Notes under the pieces: generated by a model
The model's database searches: none
Told to the model about the DNA's origin: nothing
Seen by the model: the letters and a program-made list of their open reading frames with translations, nothing else
Assembly (NCBI GenBank): GCA_041485885.1
Contig: JBGPKL010000004.1
Coordinates: forward strand, 1 to 64,000
From: JACQFZ01 sp041485885
Lineage (GTDB): Bacteria > Pseudomonadota > Gammaproteobacteria > Acidiferrobacterales > Sulfurifustaceae
Direction: 5' to 3'
DNA length: 64,000 nucleotides
Translations under genes and position numbers: made by a program
In this document: positions 6,699 to 15,067 of the stretch, piece by piece
Layout of the letters: each line of letters opens with the position of its first letter
How positions within the stretch are numbered: position 1 is the stretch's first letter

Positions 6699-7226
6699 AT
6701 GTACCGGTTGGTTTTGGTTTTGTTCTACACCGCAATGCTGACTGCTCGCGCGGCGAACGCCGCCGAGGAAATCTCCCGGGAGCAAATCAAAGGTCTGGAC
6801 GAGCAGATACAGGAAATCAAGTCGGACGTCCTCGGCATCGCGACGGAGCTGAGCCGGCTGGAAGAAAAACTGCTGTACCCCTCGGATACGCAGGTCGCCT
6901 TGTTCGTTTCGCTCGCCAAAGCCACGAAGGTCCGTCTCGACTCGGTCGAGATTCAAATCGACGGCAAGCCGGTCGCGCATCATTTATATAGCTTCAAAGA
7001 GCTGCAAGCGCTGCAACAGGGCGGCGTGCAAAGAATCTACACGGGCAATATCAAAAGAGGTGAACACGAGCTGCGTGTCAGCGCGCTCGGTAAATCGGAG
7101 AGTGGCGCGGAGTATCGCCAGAGCGGGAGCTTCAAGCTGAACAAGGACGTCGGTCCGAAGCTCGTCGGTATCACGGTCGCGGGGTCGGCCGGGGGTGATC
7201 AGGGCATAACGCTGAAAGACTGGTAG
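6699..7226 (+). CDS. Small exported coiled-coil protein, first gene of the envelope operon
   Basis: A 175-residue protein with a signal peptide (hydrophobic residues 2-20 ending AANA). A heptad-like helix at residues 22-57 (EQIKGLDEQIQEIKSDVLG, ATELSRLEEKLL) is followed by a beta-rich domain (VALFVSLAKATKVRLDSVEI, GKPVAHHLYSFKELQALQQG, HELRVSALGKSESG). Relatives in similar operons are sometimes annotated as AraC-family regulators, but no DNA-binding motif is visible here and export argues against it. One base separates it from the next gene. It probably works in the periplasm with the TPR proteins; its function is unknown. Confidence 0.7.
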   Translation: MYRLVLVLFYTAMLTARAANAAEEISREQIKGLDEQIQEIKSDVLGIATELSRLEEKLLYPSDTQVALFVSLAKATKVRLDSVEIQIDGKPVAHHLYSFKELQALQQGGVQRIYTGNIKRGEHELRVSALGKSESGAEYRQSGSFKLNKDVGPKLVGITVAGSAGGDQGITLKDW

Positions 7227-7227
7227 C

Positions 7228-9114
7228 ATGCTTCGCGCTTTTTTTATCGCATTGGCAGGGCTGTTGGTTGTCTCATCCGCGCCGGCGGCGGTGACTTCCA
7301 CCCGTGGGGACCTGCGCGATCTTTATTTCGGTGAAGCGCTCTATCACGCTTACCTCGGCGAGCATTTCGACGCAATCGCGCGGTTGGACGCCGAGCTCGG
7401 GCAGCACTACGGTCTCGATGAACCGGAGCTCGACTCCCTGCAGTATCACATCGGCGAGGCCGAATTCTCGGTCGGCGATTTCGAGCTGTACTATCGCATG
7501 CACCAGCGCGCCGGGCGCGCCATCAAAGTGGTCCTCGACGGCAAGGTCGAGGACTCGGTGCGCAACGAAGCCGCCTTTCGTCTCGCACGTTTGTACTTCC
7601 AGAAGGAACAACCCGTCAACGCACAGCAGGCGCTGGAACGCATCCGCGGGAAAGTGCCGGACGCGATACGCGACGACGTCGCATTCCTGCGCGCGCAGGT
7701 GTTGATGGCGAACGGGCGGTTCAGCGACGCCGTGAATCTGTTGCGCGATCTGCAAAACGCGAAGAGCCTCGAAGGATTCGCCGCCTACAACCTCGGCATC
7801 GCGCTATGGCGCGACGGTCACTTGGAGGAAGGCGGCCGTCAGCTCGACCGCGCGGGGCAGATCAGCAGCAATGAGCCGGCGACGCTCGCGATGAAGGACA
7901 AATCGAACCTGGTGCTGGGCAGCGCGCTGCTCGAAAACAAGCATGCCGATCTCGCCCGGCAATATCTCGAACGCGTGCGCTTGAGCGGGCCGTATTCCAA
8001 CCGGGCGCTGCTCGCCGCGGGTTGGGCGGACGTCTCCGACGGGCGCTACGAGCGGGCGGTCGTTCCGTGGACGCTATTGGTCCAGCGCGACGTCACCGAC
8101 AGGTCCGTGCAAGAAGGCTTGCTCGCGCTTCCGTTCGCCTACGGCAAGCTCAACGTTTACGGCAAAGCCGCGCTGCTCTATGGAAAGGCGCTGGAGTCCT
8201 TCGGCGGCGAATTGGGCAAGCTCACCGCTTCCATCAAGAGCATTCACGACGGGAAGTTTTTGGACGCTTTGCGGCGCGAGGAGCTGAAGCAGGACGGCGA
8301 CTGGCTGGTGAAGCTGCGCAATCTCCCCGAGAGCCCCGAGACGTATTACTTGATGGACCTGATGGCGTCGCATGATTTTCAGACGTCGCTGCGGAACTAT
8401 CTCGATCTCGAGGAACTGCGAGAGAAACTTGTAACCTGGGATGACGCCATCGACGCCTACGCAGAGCTGGTCGACGTGCGCCGTGGGTACTATCAGCCGC
8501 TTCTTCCCGACATCGACAAGACGTTCCGCGCGCTCGACTCGCAGATGCGAGTGCGCCTGGAGCAGCGCGAACGCATCGCGGCGCGCATCAGCGCCATGCT
8601 GGTTTCGCCACGGCCGGACTTTTTGGCGACTGCGGACGAGCGCATCGCCCGCGAGAAGCTTGCCGAGATCGAACGTGCGGCCAAGAAGAGCAAAGGTAAG
8701 ACGCGGGAGGAAATGCTAGAGCGCGTCGGCCGCCTGCGCGGTGTTCTCCAATTTCGCATCCAAACCGAGTACGACCGGCGACTCACCGAAGCGTACCAGC
8801 ACCAGCGGCAGCTCGACGCGGTCGTGCAAGCGTTGAAGCGGCAATACGACGCCTTCGTGCGAACCCGGCAGGCGGCGCGGCAGAGCTATGAGGGCTATCA
8901 GGCGATCGCTCAGCTTCGCGGTCGCGTGCGCGACGCGCGCGAGAAAGTGGCGACACTCATTGCCAGACAAGGGCACATGCTCGAAGCCATGGCCATCAAC
9001 GAGCTCGAGAGCCGGGCGAAGCGGCTTGAGGAGTACCAAGTGAAGGCGCGATTCGCGATGGCGGACAGTTACGACCGCGCGGTGAAGGCACAAAGCGCGG
9101 GGAGGACGCAGTAA
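7228..9114 (+). CDS. Large exported tetratricopeptide-repeat protein
   Basis: 628 residues. An N-terminal signal (MLRAFFIALAGLLVVSSAPA) is followed by repeated paired helices of TPR type, for example FRLARLYFQKEQPVNAQQAL, AYNLGIALWRDGHLEEGGRQ and RALLAAGWADVSDGRYERAV. The final ~180 residues change to long charged coiled coil (RIAREKLAEIERAAKKSKGK and YDRRLTEAYQHQRQLDAVVQ). TPR proteins make protein-protein contacts, and this one probably scaffolds the machine in the periplasm. Its stop directly abuts the ATG of the next TPR gene, indicating translational coupling. Similar TPR genes accompany ExbB/ExbD/AgmX-type clusters related to gliding motors. Confidence 0.8.
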   Translation: MLRAFFIALAGLLVVSSAPAAVTSTRGDLRDLYFGEALYHAYLGEHFDAIARLDAELGQHYGLDEPELDSLQYHIGEAEFSVGDFELYYRMHQRAGRAIKVVLDGKVEDSVRNEAAFRLARLYFQKEQPVNAQQALERIRGKVPDAIRDDVAFLRAQVLMANGRFSDAVNLLRDLQNAKSLEGFAAYNLGIALWRDGHLEEGGRQLDRAGQISSNEPATLAMKDKSNLVLGSALLENKHADLARQYLERVRLSGPYSNRALLAAGWADVSDGRYERAVVPWTLLVQRDVTDRSVQEGLLALPFAYGKLNVYGKAALLYGKALESFGGELGKLTASIKSIHDGKFLDALRREELKQDGDWLVKLRNLPESPETYYLMDLMASHDFQTSLRNYLDLEELREKLVTWDDAIDAYAELVDVRRGYYQPLLPDIDKTFRALDSQMRVRLEQRERIAARISAMLVSPRPDFLATADERIAREKLAEIERAAKKSKGKTREEMLERVGRLRGVLQFRIQTEYDRRLTEAYQHQRQLDAVVQALKRQYDAFVRTRQAARQSYEGYQAIAQLRGRVRDAREKVATLIARQGHMLEAMAINELESRAKRLEEYQVKARFAMADSYDRAVKAQSAGRTQ

Positions 9115-12100
9115 ATGCGACATTTCCGCCGCACCGCGCCGATCGTTCTCTCCACGTTGCTCGTGGCGTGCGCGTCCACCGGCGAGCGCGCGACGCTCGC
9201 GCAATTGCGCCACGTCACCATCGATATCAAGGAAGAAAAAGTCGAAGGTGGAATCGAAAAGGCGATGCAGGGCTACGAGCGGTTTCTCGCCGAGACCGGC
9301 GAGTCGCCGCTCGTGCCGGATGCGATCCGGCGGCTAGCCGACCTGAGGGTGGAGAAGGAATACGGCATCATTGGAGCGGCGCCGGCGGGAACGAAGAAAG
9401 CCGGAAAAACTGCTTTGGTAAAGCCAGAGCGATTCGACGCGGCGAAGAACGGGCAGGCAGCGGGAACGGGTCAGCGCGAAACCTTGCCCGTTATCGTTGC
9501 AGGTCGCGAGTCCGAGCCGGATCAGGATTTCGAGAAGCGCGCGGCGGCGATCGGCGAACTACGAGGTGCGGCGCGCGACACCGACGGTCCGTTCGCGGCC
9601 GGCGCCGATCTGGAAAAGGCGGGTCCGCGCGAGGCGATCGAGCTCTATAAGAACCTGCTCGCGAAATATCCGACGTACGACCGCAAGGATCAGGTGTTGT
9701 ACCACATGTCGCGCGCGTACGAGGAACTCGGCAACGTCGATGAAGCCATGAAGGTGATGAACCGCCTGGTGAAGGAACATCCGGGTTCGCGCTACTTTGA
9801 CGAAGTTCAGTTCCGCCGCGGCGAGTACTTCTTCACGCGCAAGAAGGTGATCGATGCGGAGGAGGCTTACAAAGCGATCGTCGATATGGGTGTCACCTCG
9901 TCGTTTTACGAGCTGGCGCTCTACAAGCTCGGCTGGACCTATTACAAACAGGAGCTCAACGACGAAGCGCTGCTGCGGTTCTTCGCGCTGCTCGATTATA
10001 AAGTTTCCACCGGGTTCGACTTCGAGAAATCAAAAGACGAGCTGGAAAAGAAACGCGTCGACGACACGTATCGCGTCATCAGCTTGAGCTTCTCGAACTC
10101 CGGCGGCTCGAACGCGGTCAGCGATTACTTCGGCAAACACGGCCAGCGGCCGTACGAAGTCGACATCTACCGCAATCTCGGCGAGTTCTACCTCGACAAG
10201 CGCCGCTACAACGACGCCGCCGCGACATACCAGGCGTTCGTGAAACGCAATCCATTGCATAAGGCCGCGCCGCATTTCGACATGCTGGTCATCGATACCT
10301 ACCGCAAGGGCGGTTTTCCCAAGCTGGTCATCGATTCGACGAAGGAATTCGCGCGCGGCTATGGCCTCAAGTCCGAGTACTGGAAACATTTCGATCTGCA
10401 AGCCCATCCGGAAGTCGTCGGCTACCTGAAGCACAACCTGAAGGAACTGGCGAATCACTATCACGCGCTCTATCAAGACAAACGCGCGGACAAGGACAAG
10501 GACTCCAACTACCAGGAAGCGTTGACGTGGTACCGGGAATCGCTCGCCTCCTTCCCGCGTGACCCCGAGGCCGCCGCGATGAACTATCAAGTTGCCGATC
10601 TGCTGCTCGAGAACAAGGCGTTCAGCGATGCGGCGTCGGAGTACGAGAAGACCGCCTACGACTATCCGGCGCACGAAAAGGCGTCGGCGGCGGGTTACGC
10701 GGCGGTATACGCGCGGCGCGAGGCGCTAAAGGCCGCGCCCGCGGCGACGCAGGAAGCGATGAAGCGCGACATCATTCAAAGTTCATTGCGGTTTGCCGAG
10801 ACGTACCCGCAACACGAGAAGGCCGCGGTGGTGCTCGGCGCCGCCGCCGACGATTTGTACGAAATGAAAGACTACGAGCGCGCGCTTGCGCAGGCGCGCA
10901 AGGTGATCGAGCGGTATCCGGCATCGGAACAGGAAATTCGCCGTGCCGCCTGGCTGGTGATCGGCCACGCGTCGCTGGAGCTTGCAAAGTTCGAGGATGC
11001 GGAGGTGGGCTACTTGACGGTGCTGCAACTCGCCGCGGCTAACGACAAGACGCGCGCGGACGTGACGGAAAATCTCGCGGCATCGATTTATAAGCAGGGC
11101 GAGCAGGCGAACCAGCGCGAAGATCGCAAGGCCGCGGCCGCGCACTTCCTGCGGATCGCGGAGGTGGCGCCGGCGTCGAAGATACGCCCAGTCGCGGAGT
11201 ACGACGGCGCCACCGTGCTGCTGCAACTCAAGGAGTGGGGCAGAGCAGTCGAGGTGCTCCAAGCATTCCGCAAAAACTTTCCCGCGCACGCGCTACAGCC
11301 GGAGGTCACGAAGAAAATCGCCTTTGCGGATCGGGAAGCCGGACAGATCGCACTCGCGGCTGCCGAATATGAGCGCATCGAGACCGAGACCAAGGACGAC
11401 GAGCAACGCCGCGGCGCGTTGTCGCTCGCGGCCGAATTGTATGAGCAGGCCGGCCAAACCGAGCGGGCGCTGCGAGTCCATCGCCGTTACATCGACGCCT
11501 TTCCGAAGCCCGTGGAGCTTGCGTTGGAGGCGCGCCACAAGGTCGCGCGGCTCTGTAACGCGGCGAACGATACCAAGAGCTACTTGAGCGAGCTCAAGCG
11601 GATCGTGGAGATCGACGCGCAGGCGGGCAAAGATCGAACCGACCGCACCCGCTATCTCGCCGCCGTATCGGCGCTCGGACTGGCGGAGCCGCTTTACGAA
11701 CGATTTGCCGACATCAAGCTGGTAAAGCCGTTTCAGAAGAACCTGGCGCGGAAGCAGGCGGCCATGAAAGAGGCGACCGATGCCTTCGGCAAACTGATCG
11801 ACTATCGCGCGGGCGAAGTTACCGCGGCCGCCGCGTTCTATATCGCCGAAATGTACTACCACTTCGGTCGGGCGCTCATGGACTCCGAGCGGCCCACGAA
11901 CCTGAAACCTCAGGAGCTGGAGCAATACGAGCTCGCGCTCGAGGAACAGGCTTACCCGTTCGAGGAGAAGGCGATCTCGGTGCATGAGAAGAACCTCGAG
12001 CTGATGAGCACGGGGATTTACAACGCGTGGATCGACAAGAGCCTGAAGAAGTTGGCGACGCTGGTGCCGGCGCGTTACGCGAAGGCGGAGGAAAACCTCG

Positions 12101-12228
12101 GCTTCGTCGAAGCGATCGAATCGTCCCGTTATGAGTTTGCAAAGGAACCGACTTCGCCGCGCGCCTCGGTGCGCGACGCCGTGCAGTTGGTGCAGAGCCC
12201 GACAATTAGGGCGAAGGACACGGAATGA
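9115..12228 (+). CDS. Giant TPR lipoprotein
   Basis: 1,037 residues. The N-terminus MRHFRRTAPIVLSTLLVAC has a lipobox ending at Cys19, so the mature protein is probably an outer-membrane-anchored lipoprotein. Repeated TPR pairs occupy most of the chain, for example DQVLYHMSRAYEELGNVDEA, EVQFRRGEYFFTRKKVIDAE, LYKLGWTYYKQELNDEALLR and NYQVADLLLENKAFSDAASE. Several repeats resemble those of BamD/YbgF-type envelope TPR proteins. A low-complexity, weakly conserved linker lies near residues 85-165. It abuts the previous gene and is followed by a smaller TPR lipoprotein, so the operon builds a multi-layer TPR scaffold. Confidence 0.8.
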   Translation: MRHFRRTAPIVLSTLLVACASTGERATLAQLRHVTIDIKEEKVEGGIEKAMQGYERFLAETGESPLVPDAIRRLADLRVEKEYGIIGAAPAGTKKAGKTALVKPERFDAAKNGQAAGTGQRETLPVIVAGRESEPDQDFEKRAAAIGELRGAARDTDGPFAAGADLEKAGPREAIELYKNLLAKYPTYDRKDQVLYHMSRAYEELGNVDEAMKVMNRLVKEHPGSRYFDEVQFRRGEYFFTRKKVIDAEEAYKAIVDMGVTSSFYELALYKLGWTYYKQELNDEALLRFFALLDYKVSTGFDFEKSKDELEKKRVDDTYRVISLSFSNSGGSNAVSDYFGKHGQRPYEVDIYRNLGEFYLDKRRYNDAAATYQAFVKRNPLHKAAPHFDMLVIDTYRKGGFPKLVIDSTKEFARGYGLKSEYWKHFDLQAHPEVVGYLKHNLKELANHYHALYQDKRADKDKDSNYQEALTWYRESLASFPRDPEAAAMNYQVADLLLENKAFSDAASEYEKTAYDYPAHEKASAAGYAAVYARREALKAAPAATQEAMKRDIIQSSLRFAETYPQHEKAAVVLGAAADDLYEMKDYERALAQARKVIERYPASEQEIRRAAWLVIGHASLELAKFEDAEVGYLTVLQLAAANDKTRADVTENLAASIYKQGEQANQREDRKAAAAHFLRIAEVAPASKIRPVAEYDGATVLLQLKEWGRAVEVLQAFRKNFPAHALQPEVTKKIAFADREAGQIALAAAEYERIETETKDDEQRRGALSLAAELYEQAGQTERALRVHRRYIDAFPKPVELALEARHKVARLCNAANDTKSYLSELKRIVEIDAQAGKDRTDRTRYLAAVSALGLAEPLYERFADIKLVKPFQKNLARKQAAMKEATDAFGKLIDYRAGEVTAAAAFYIAEMYYHFGRALMDSERPTNLKPQELEQYELALEEQAYPFEEKAISVHEKNLELMSTGIYNAWIDKSLKKLATLVPARYAKAEENLGFVEAIESSRYEFAKEPTSPRASVRDAVQLVQSPTIRAKDTE

Positions 12229-12369
12229 GCAGGAACCAGACGGCGGCCGGTCGGTTGAGTTTGGCGACCCGAGATGCGCATGCCCGGCTGTCGCCGCCCG
12301 GCGGTCGCGGAAACGGCCAGAACCGCATTGAACGCGAGCCGCTTCAAGACTATTTCATTAGATGATGAC

Positions 12370-13011
12370 ATGACGCTCATGCACGAAGTGTCTTTGCGGA
12401 AAGTTGGCGTCATTGCCACGTTGATGATGACACTGGTCGGTTGCGCCGCCGCTCCCTCAATGACTGATGTTAGTCAGGCGAAGGAGGAAAAAAAGAGCGA
12501 ATCCACGGTAGAGCAGAATAGTAAGGCAGACGCGGTGGACACGGATGTGCGCGCCGACTTCGATGCGGCGCTAGCGCACCTCAAGGCGGGTCAACACGAA
12601 AAAGGACTGGAGCTGTTGAATAAGGTGACGCAGCGTTCACCGCGCCACGCCGCTCCGTACATCAATCTCGCCATCGCGTACCAAAACATGGGCAATCTTC
12701 CGGCCGCGGAGGAAAGCGTGAAGAAGGCGCTCGAGATCAATCCGGATCACCCGGTGGCGAACACGGAATACGGATTGATCTATCGCAAGACCGGACGGTT
12801 TGTGGAAGCGCGCAAGAGTTACGAGCGGACGCTGACCCGATATCCCGGCTTTCTGCCCGCGCGCAAGAACCTGGGAATACTTTGCGATGTGTACTTGCAG
12901 GATCTGGAGTGCGCGCTGACCCACTATCGTGTCTACAACACCGCCGTGCCGGACGACAAGACCGTGAGCATCTGGATTGCCGATCTGGAAAAGCGGTTGG
13001 GAAGACAGTGA
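12370..13011 (+). CDS. Small TPR lipoprotein
   Basis: The start at ATG 12370 (MTLMHEVSLRK) is preferred over an upstream GC-rich extension to 12274, because it places a signal (VGVIATLMMTLVGC) with lipobox Cys25 at the N-terminus. ATG 12379 is also possible. The 213-residue product has three or four TPR units (FDAALAHLKAGQHEKGLELL, PYINLAIAYQNMGNLPAAEE, ANTEYGLIYRKTGRFVEARK), similar to PilF/NlpI-type lipoproteins that help assemble outer-membrane machines. An acidic, charged linker follows the lipobox. It sits ten bases before a small exported protein gene. Confidence 0.8.
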   Translation: MTLMHEVSLRKVGVIATLMMTLVGCAAAPSMTDVSQAKEEKKSESTVEQNSKADAVDTDVRADFDAALAHLKAGQHEKGLELLNKVTQRSPRHAAPYINLAIAYQNMGNLPAAEESVKKALEINPDHPVANTEYGLIYRKTGRFVEARKSYERTLTRYPGFLPARKNLGILCDVYLQDLECALTHYRVYNTAVPDDKTVSIWIADLEKRLGRQ

Positions 13012-13020
13012 GGACGCGCC

Positions 13021-13353
13021 ATGGTCCGTAACCTCGTTCTAGCCGCGCTGCTCGCGTGGTTCCCTGTGGTCGCCGGCGCGGATACGGCGGCGGTCGCAAA
13101 AATCACGAAGACCACCAAGGCCGCGAAGACCGTGAAGAGCGATGCAACCGACGCGAAAGAGCTCTCGGGCATGTCGGTGCTCGGCAACAACGATACGCCC
13201 AAAGCGCTCTATATCGTCCCGTGGAGGAGCTCGGAGCTCGGGGCCGAAGCGGATTTGCGGACGGGGCTGCTCAACGACGCCATGGCGCCGGTGGACAAAG
13301 ACGTGTTCCTACGCCAGTTGCAGTTTTATGAAATCAGCAGCGGCCAACGATAA
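13021..13353 (+). CDS. Small exported protein of unknown function in the envelope operon
   Basis: 110 residues. A signal peptide (residues 1-20, ending VAGA-D) is followed by a Lys/Thr/Ala-rich stretch (KITKTTKAAKTVKS), then a compact C-terminal part (ALYIVPWRSSELGAE, MAPVDKDVFLRQLQFYE). The final part is the best candidate for a conserved interaction segment. I recognise no family. Its place between the TPR lipoprotein and the ExbB homologue makes it a probable accessory subunit of the same complex. Confidence 0.65.
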   Translation: MVRNLVLAALLAWFPVVAGADTAAVAKITKTTKAAKTVKSDATDAKELSGMSVLGNNDTPKALYIVPWRSSELGAEADLRTGLLNDAMAPVDKDVFLRQLQFYEISSGQR

Positions 13354-13388
13354 CAATCGATCCGGGAATTTTGCGTGAGGACTAAACA

Positions 13389-14045
13389 ATGGAATTAATT
13401 ACGGGCTTCGTAAAGTTTATTTCCGACGGCGGCATCTGGATGTGGCCGATCATTACCGCCGGCGCCGTCGGCATTGCGATTTTCTGTGAGCGCTACTTTT
13501 TGCTCGCCTCGATCACGAGGAAGAACAAGAAGGTCTGGGATAAGTTGCACCCGGCGCTGGCCGCCGGTGACTTCGACAAAGCCAGACAGGTCACGGAGGG
13601 GATTACCTCGACCATCAGCAAGCTGCTGAGCCAGGGCTTGGCGCTGCAGGGCGCGGTGCGGCGCCGCGACGACATCGAGATCGGTCTCGAAGAGGGCATG
13701 ATGGAGATCATCCCGCAATTAGAAAAGCGCACTCACTACATCGCGCTCCTCGCCAACGTCGCTACCTTGCTGGGCCTGCTCGGCACCGTGATGGGCTTGA
13801 TCGCGGCGTTTACCGCGGTAGCGCACGCCGCGCCCGCCGAGAAAGGCGACTTGCTGGCCGCCGCCATATCGGTCGGTATGAACTGCACGGCCTTCGGTTT
13901 GCTCTTCGGTATTTTGCTGATGATTCTTCACGCCTTCATCGTATCGATGACCTCCGCCGTCATCGCCAGCCTGGAAATGGCGTCGGTCAAGACGCTAACC
14001 GCGATTACCTCATCGACAAAACGCAATATCAGTAAGGCTGCGTAA
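13389..14045 (+). CDS. MotA/TolQ/ExbB proton-channel protein
   Basis: 218 residues with three predicted membrane helices: residues ~16-40 (MWPIITAGAVGIAIFCERYF), ~118-145 (ALLANVATLLGLLGTVMGLI) and ~158-190 (GMNCTAFGLLFGILLMILHA). The cytoplasmic loop between helices 1 and 2 and the LLGTVMGLIAAF motif are family hallmarks. ExbB/TolQ proteins form a pentameric ring around an ExbD/TolR dimer and turn proton flow into mechanical work. It precedes two ExbD-like genes and a TonB-like gene, so it supplies the stator ring. The gene is complete. Confidence 0.92.
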   Translation: MELITGFVKFISDGGIWMWPIITAGAVGIAIFCERYFLLASITRKNKKVWDKLHPALAAGDFDKARQVTEGITSTISKLLSQGLALQGAVRRRDDIEIGLEEGMMEIIPQLEKRTHYIALLANVATLLGLLGTVMGLIAAFTAVAHAAPAEKGDLLAAAISVGMNCTAFGLLFGILLMILHAFIVSMTSAVIASLEMASVKTLTAITSSTKRNISKAA

Positions 14046-14060
14046 CGGAGCGAGCCGACC

Positions 14061-14555
14061 ATGCTGCGTCGTCACAGGCAAAAGCGCGGGAGCGGGGATC
14101 TCGAGCTCACCACCTTCCTGAACGTGTTGGTGGTGCTGATGTGTTTCCTTCTCGTGAGCGCGGTGTTCTCGCGCATCGCCATCCAGGAACTGCGGCTGCC
14201 GACCGCGGCGGCCGGCACTACCGCCCCCGCCAAGCCGCTCCTCACCATCGAGGTGATCGTTCGCAGGGCGGGCATCGAGATCGGTGACGGCAGACGCGTG
14301 GTCATGGCTATACCCAAGTCCGGTGACCAATACAACATCGAGAGATTGTCGGAGTACCTGCAACGCCTCAAGAGCCAGTACAGCGATAAGACCGACGCAA
14401 CGCTTCTGGTCGAGCCGGAGGTCGCCTACGACGACGTCATTCGCGTGATCGATGCGGTGAAAATCGCGCGCGTCCTGCGGGCAGGCCGCAACGGCAAGAA
14501 CGAAATGCAGCCGGTCGCGCTGTTCCCCGACGTGTCGATCGGAGACGCACCATGA
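14061..14555 (+). CDS. ExbD/TolR-family protein 1, lacking the conserved membrane Asp
   Basis: 164 residues: a short basic N-terminus, one membrane helix (~16-37, LTTFLNVLVVLMCFLLVSAV) and a periplasmic ExbD-type domain (IEVIVRRAGIEIGDGRR; DATLLVEPEVAYDDVIRVID). In TolR and ExbD the helix carries a protonatable Asp (PLLDVLLVL in TolR). Here the aligned residue is Asn21 (FLNVLVVL). The second ExbD gene keeps Asp, so this copy may have a structural rather than proton-carrying role. It overlaps the next gene by 4 bases. Confidence 0.88.
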   Translation: MLRRHRQKRGSGDLELTTFLNVLVVLMCFLLVSAVFSRIAIQELRLPTAAAGTTAPAKPLLTIEVIVRRAGIEIGDGRRVVMAIPKSGDQYNIERLSEYLQRLKSQYSDKTDATLLVEPEVAYDDVIRVIDAVKIARVLRAGRNGKNEMQPVALFPDVSIGDAP

Positions 14556-15055
14556 GAGTAACGAGACGCATGCGGCGTTTGGAGCGCATCAGGCTGAGGG
14601 GCAATAAATTCACCACGCTGAGTTTGGTGGCCTTGATGGACATGTTCACCAACTTGGTCTTTTTCCTGTTGGCCAGCCAGGGGGCGACGGTCATCGCCGA
14701 GCCGGGGAATGACATTATGCTGCCGGACTCGTACGTCGAGGAGAAGGCGCGTGCCACCGTCGTGATCATCGTGAGCGACAGGACGGTGCTGGTCGAGGGC
14801 GAGCAACTGGCGACGATCGAGGAGGTGCTCGCGACTAAAGAAGACTCGGTCGCGTCGGTGAGAATCCGGCTCGCGCAGATCAAGAGCAAAGTGATCGGCC
14901 TCAACGAGCAGACGAACGAGCGCAGCGATGAAGTCACGATCCTCGCGCACAAGACGTTGCCTTTCAAAGTCATGAAGAAGCTGATGTCGACCTGCGCCAG
15001 CGCCGGTTACAGCAAGATATCGCTTGCCGTCAATCAAAAACCCGCACCCACCTAG
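14552..15055 (+). CDS. ExbD/TolR-family protein 2, with the conserved membrane Asp
   Basis: 167 residues: a basic N-terminus (MRVTRRMRRLERIRLRG), one membrane helix (~22-41, including LVALMDMFTNLVFFLL) and a periplasmic domain (ATVVIIVSDRTVLVEGEQLA; AHKTLPFKVMKKLMSTCASA, the usual ExbD ending). Asp30 lies where TolR/ExbD carry the proton-binding Asp. The ATG overlaps the previous stop, which fits stoichiometric production of the two ExbD proteins, perhaps as a heterodimer inside the ExbB ring. Confidence 0.88.
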   Translation: MRVTRRMRRLERIRLRGNKFTTLSLVALMDMFTNLVFFLLASQGATVIAEPGNDIMLPDSYVEEKARATVVIIVSDRTVLVEGEQLATIEEVLATKEDSVASVRIRLAQIKSKVIGLNEQTNERSDEVTILAHKTLPFKVMKKLMSTCASAGYSKISLAVNQKPAPT

Positions 15056-15067
15056 CCGCGCCATCTC

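Noticed and set aside
6699..7226. AraC-type regulator as function of the first operon gene
   Set aside because: It has a signal peptide and no helix-turn-helix; related annotations appear to be carried over by error.
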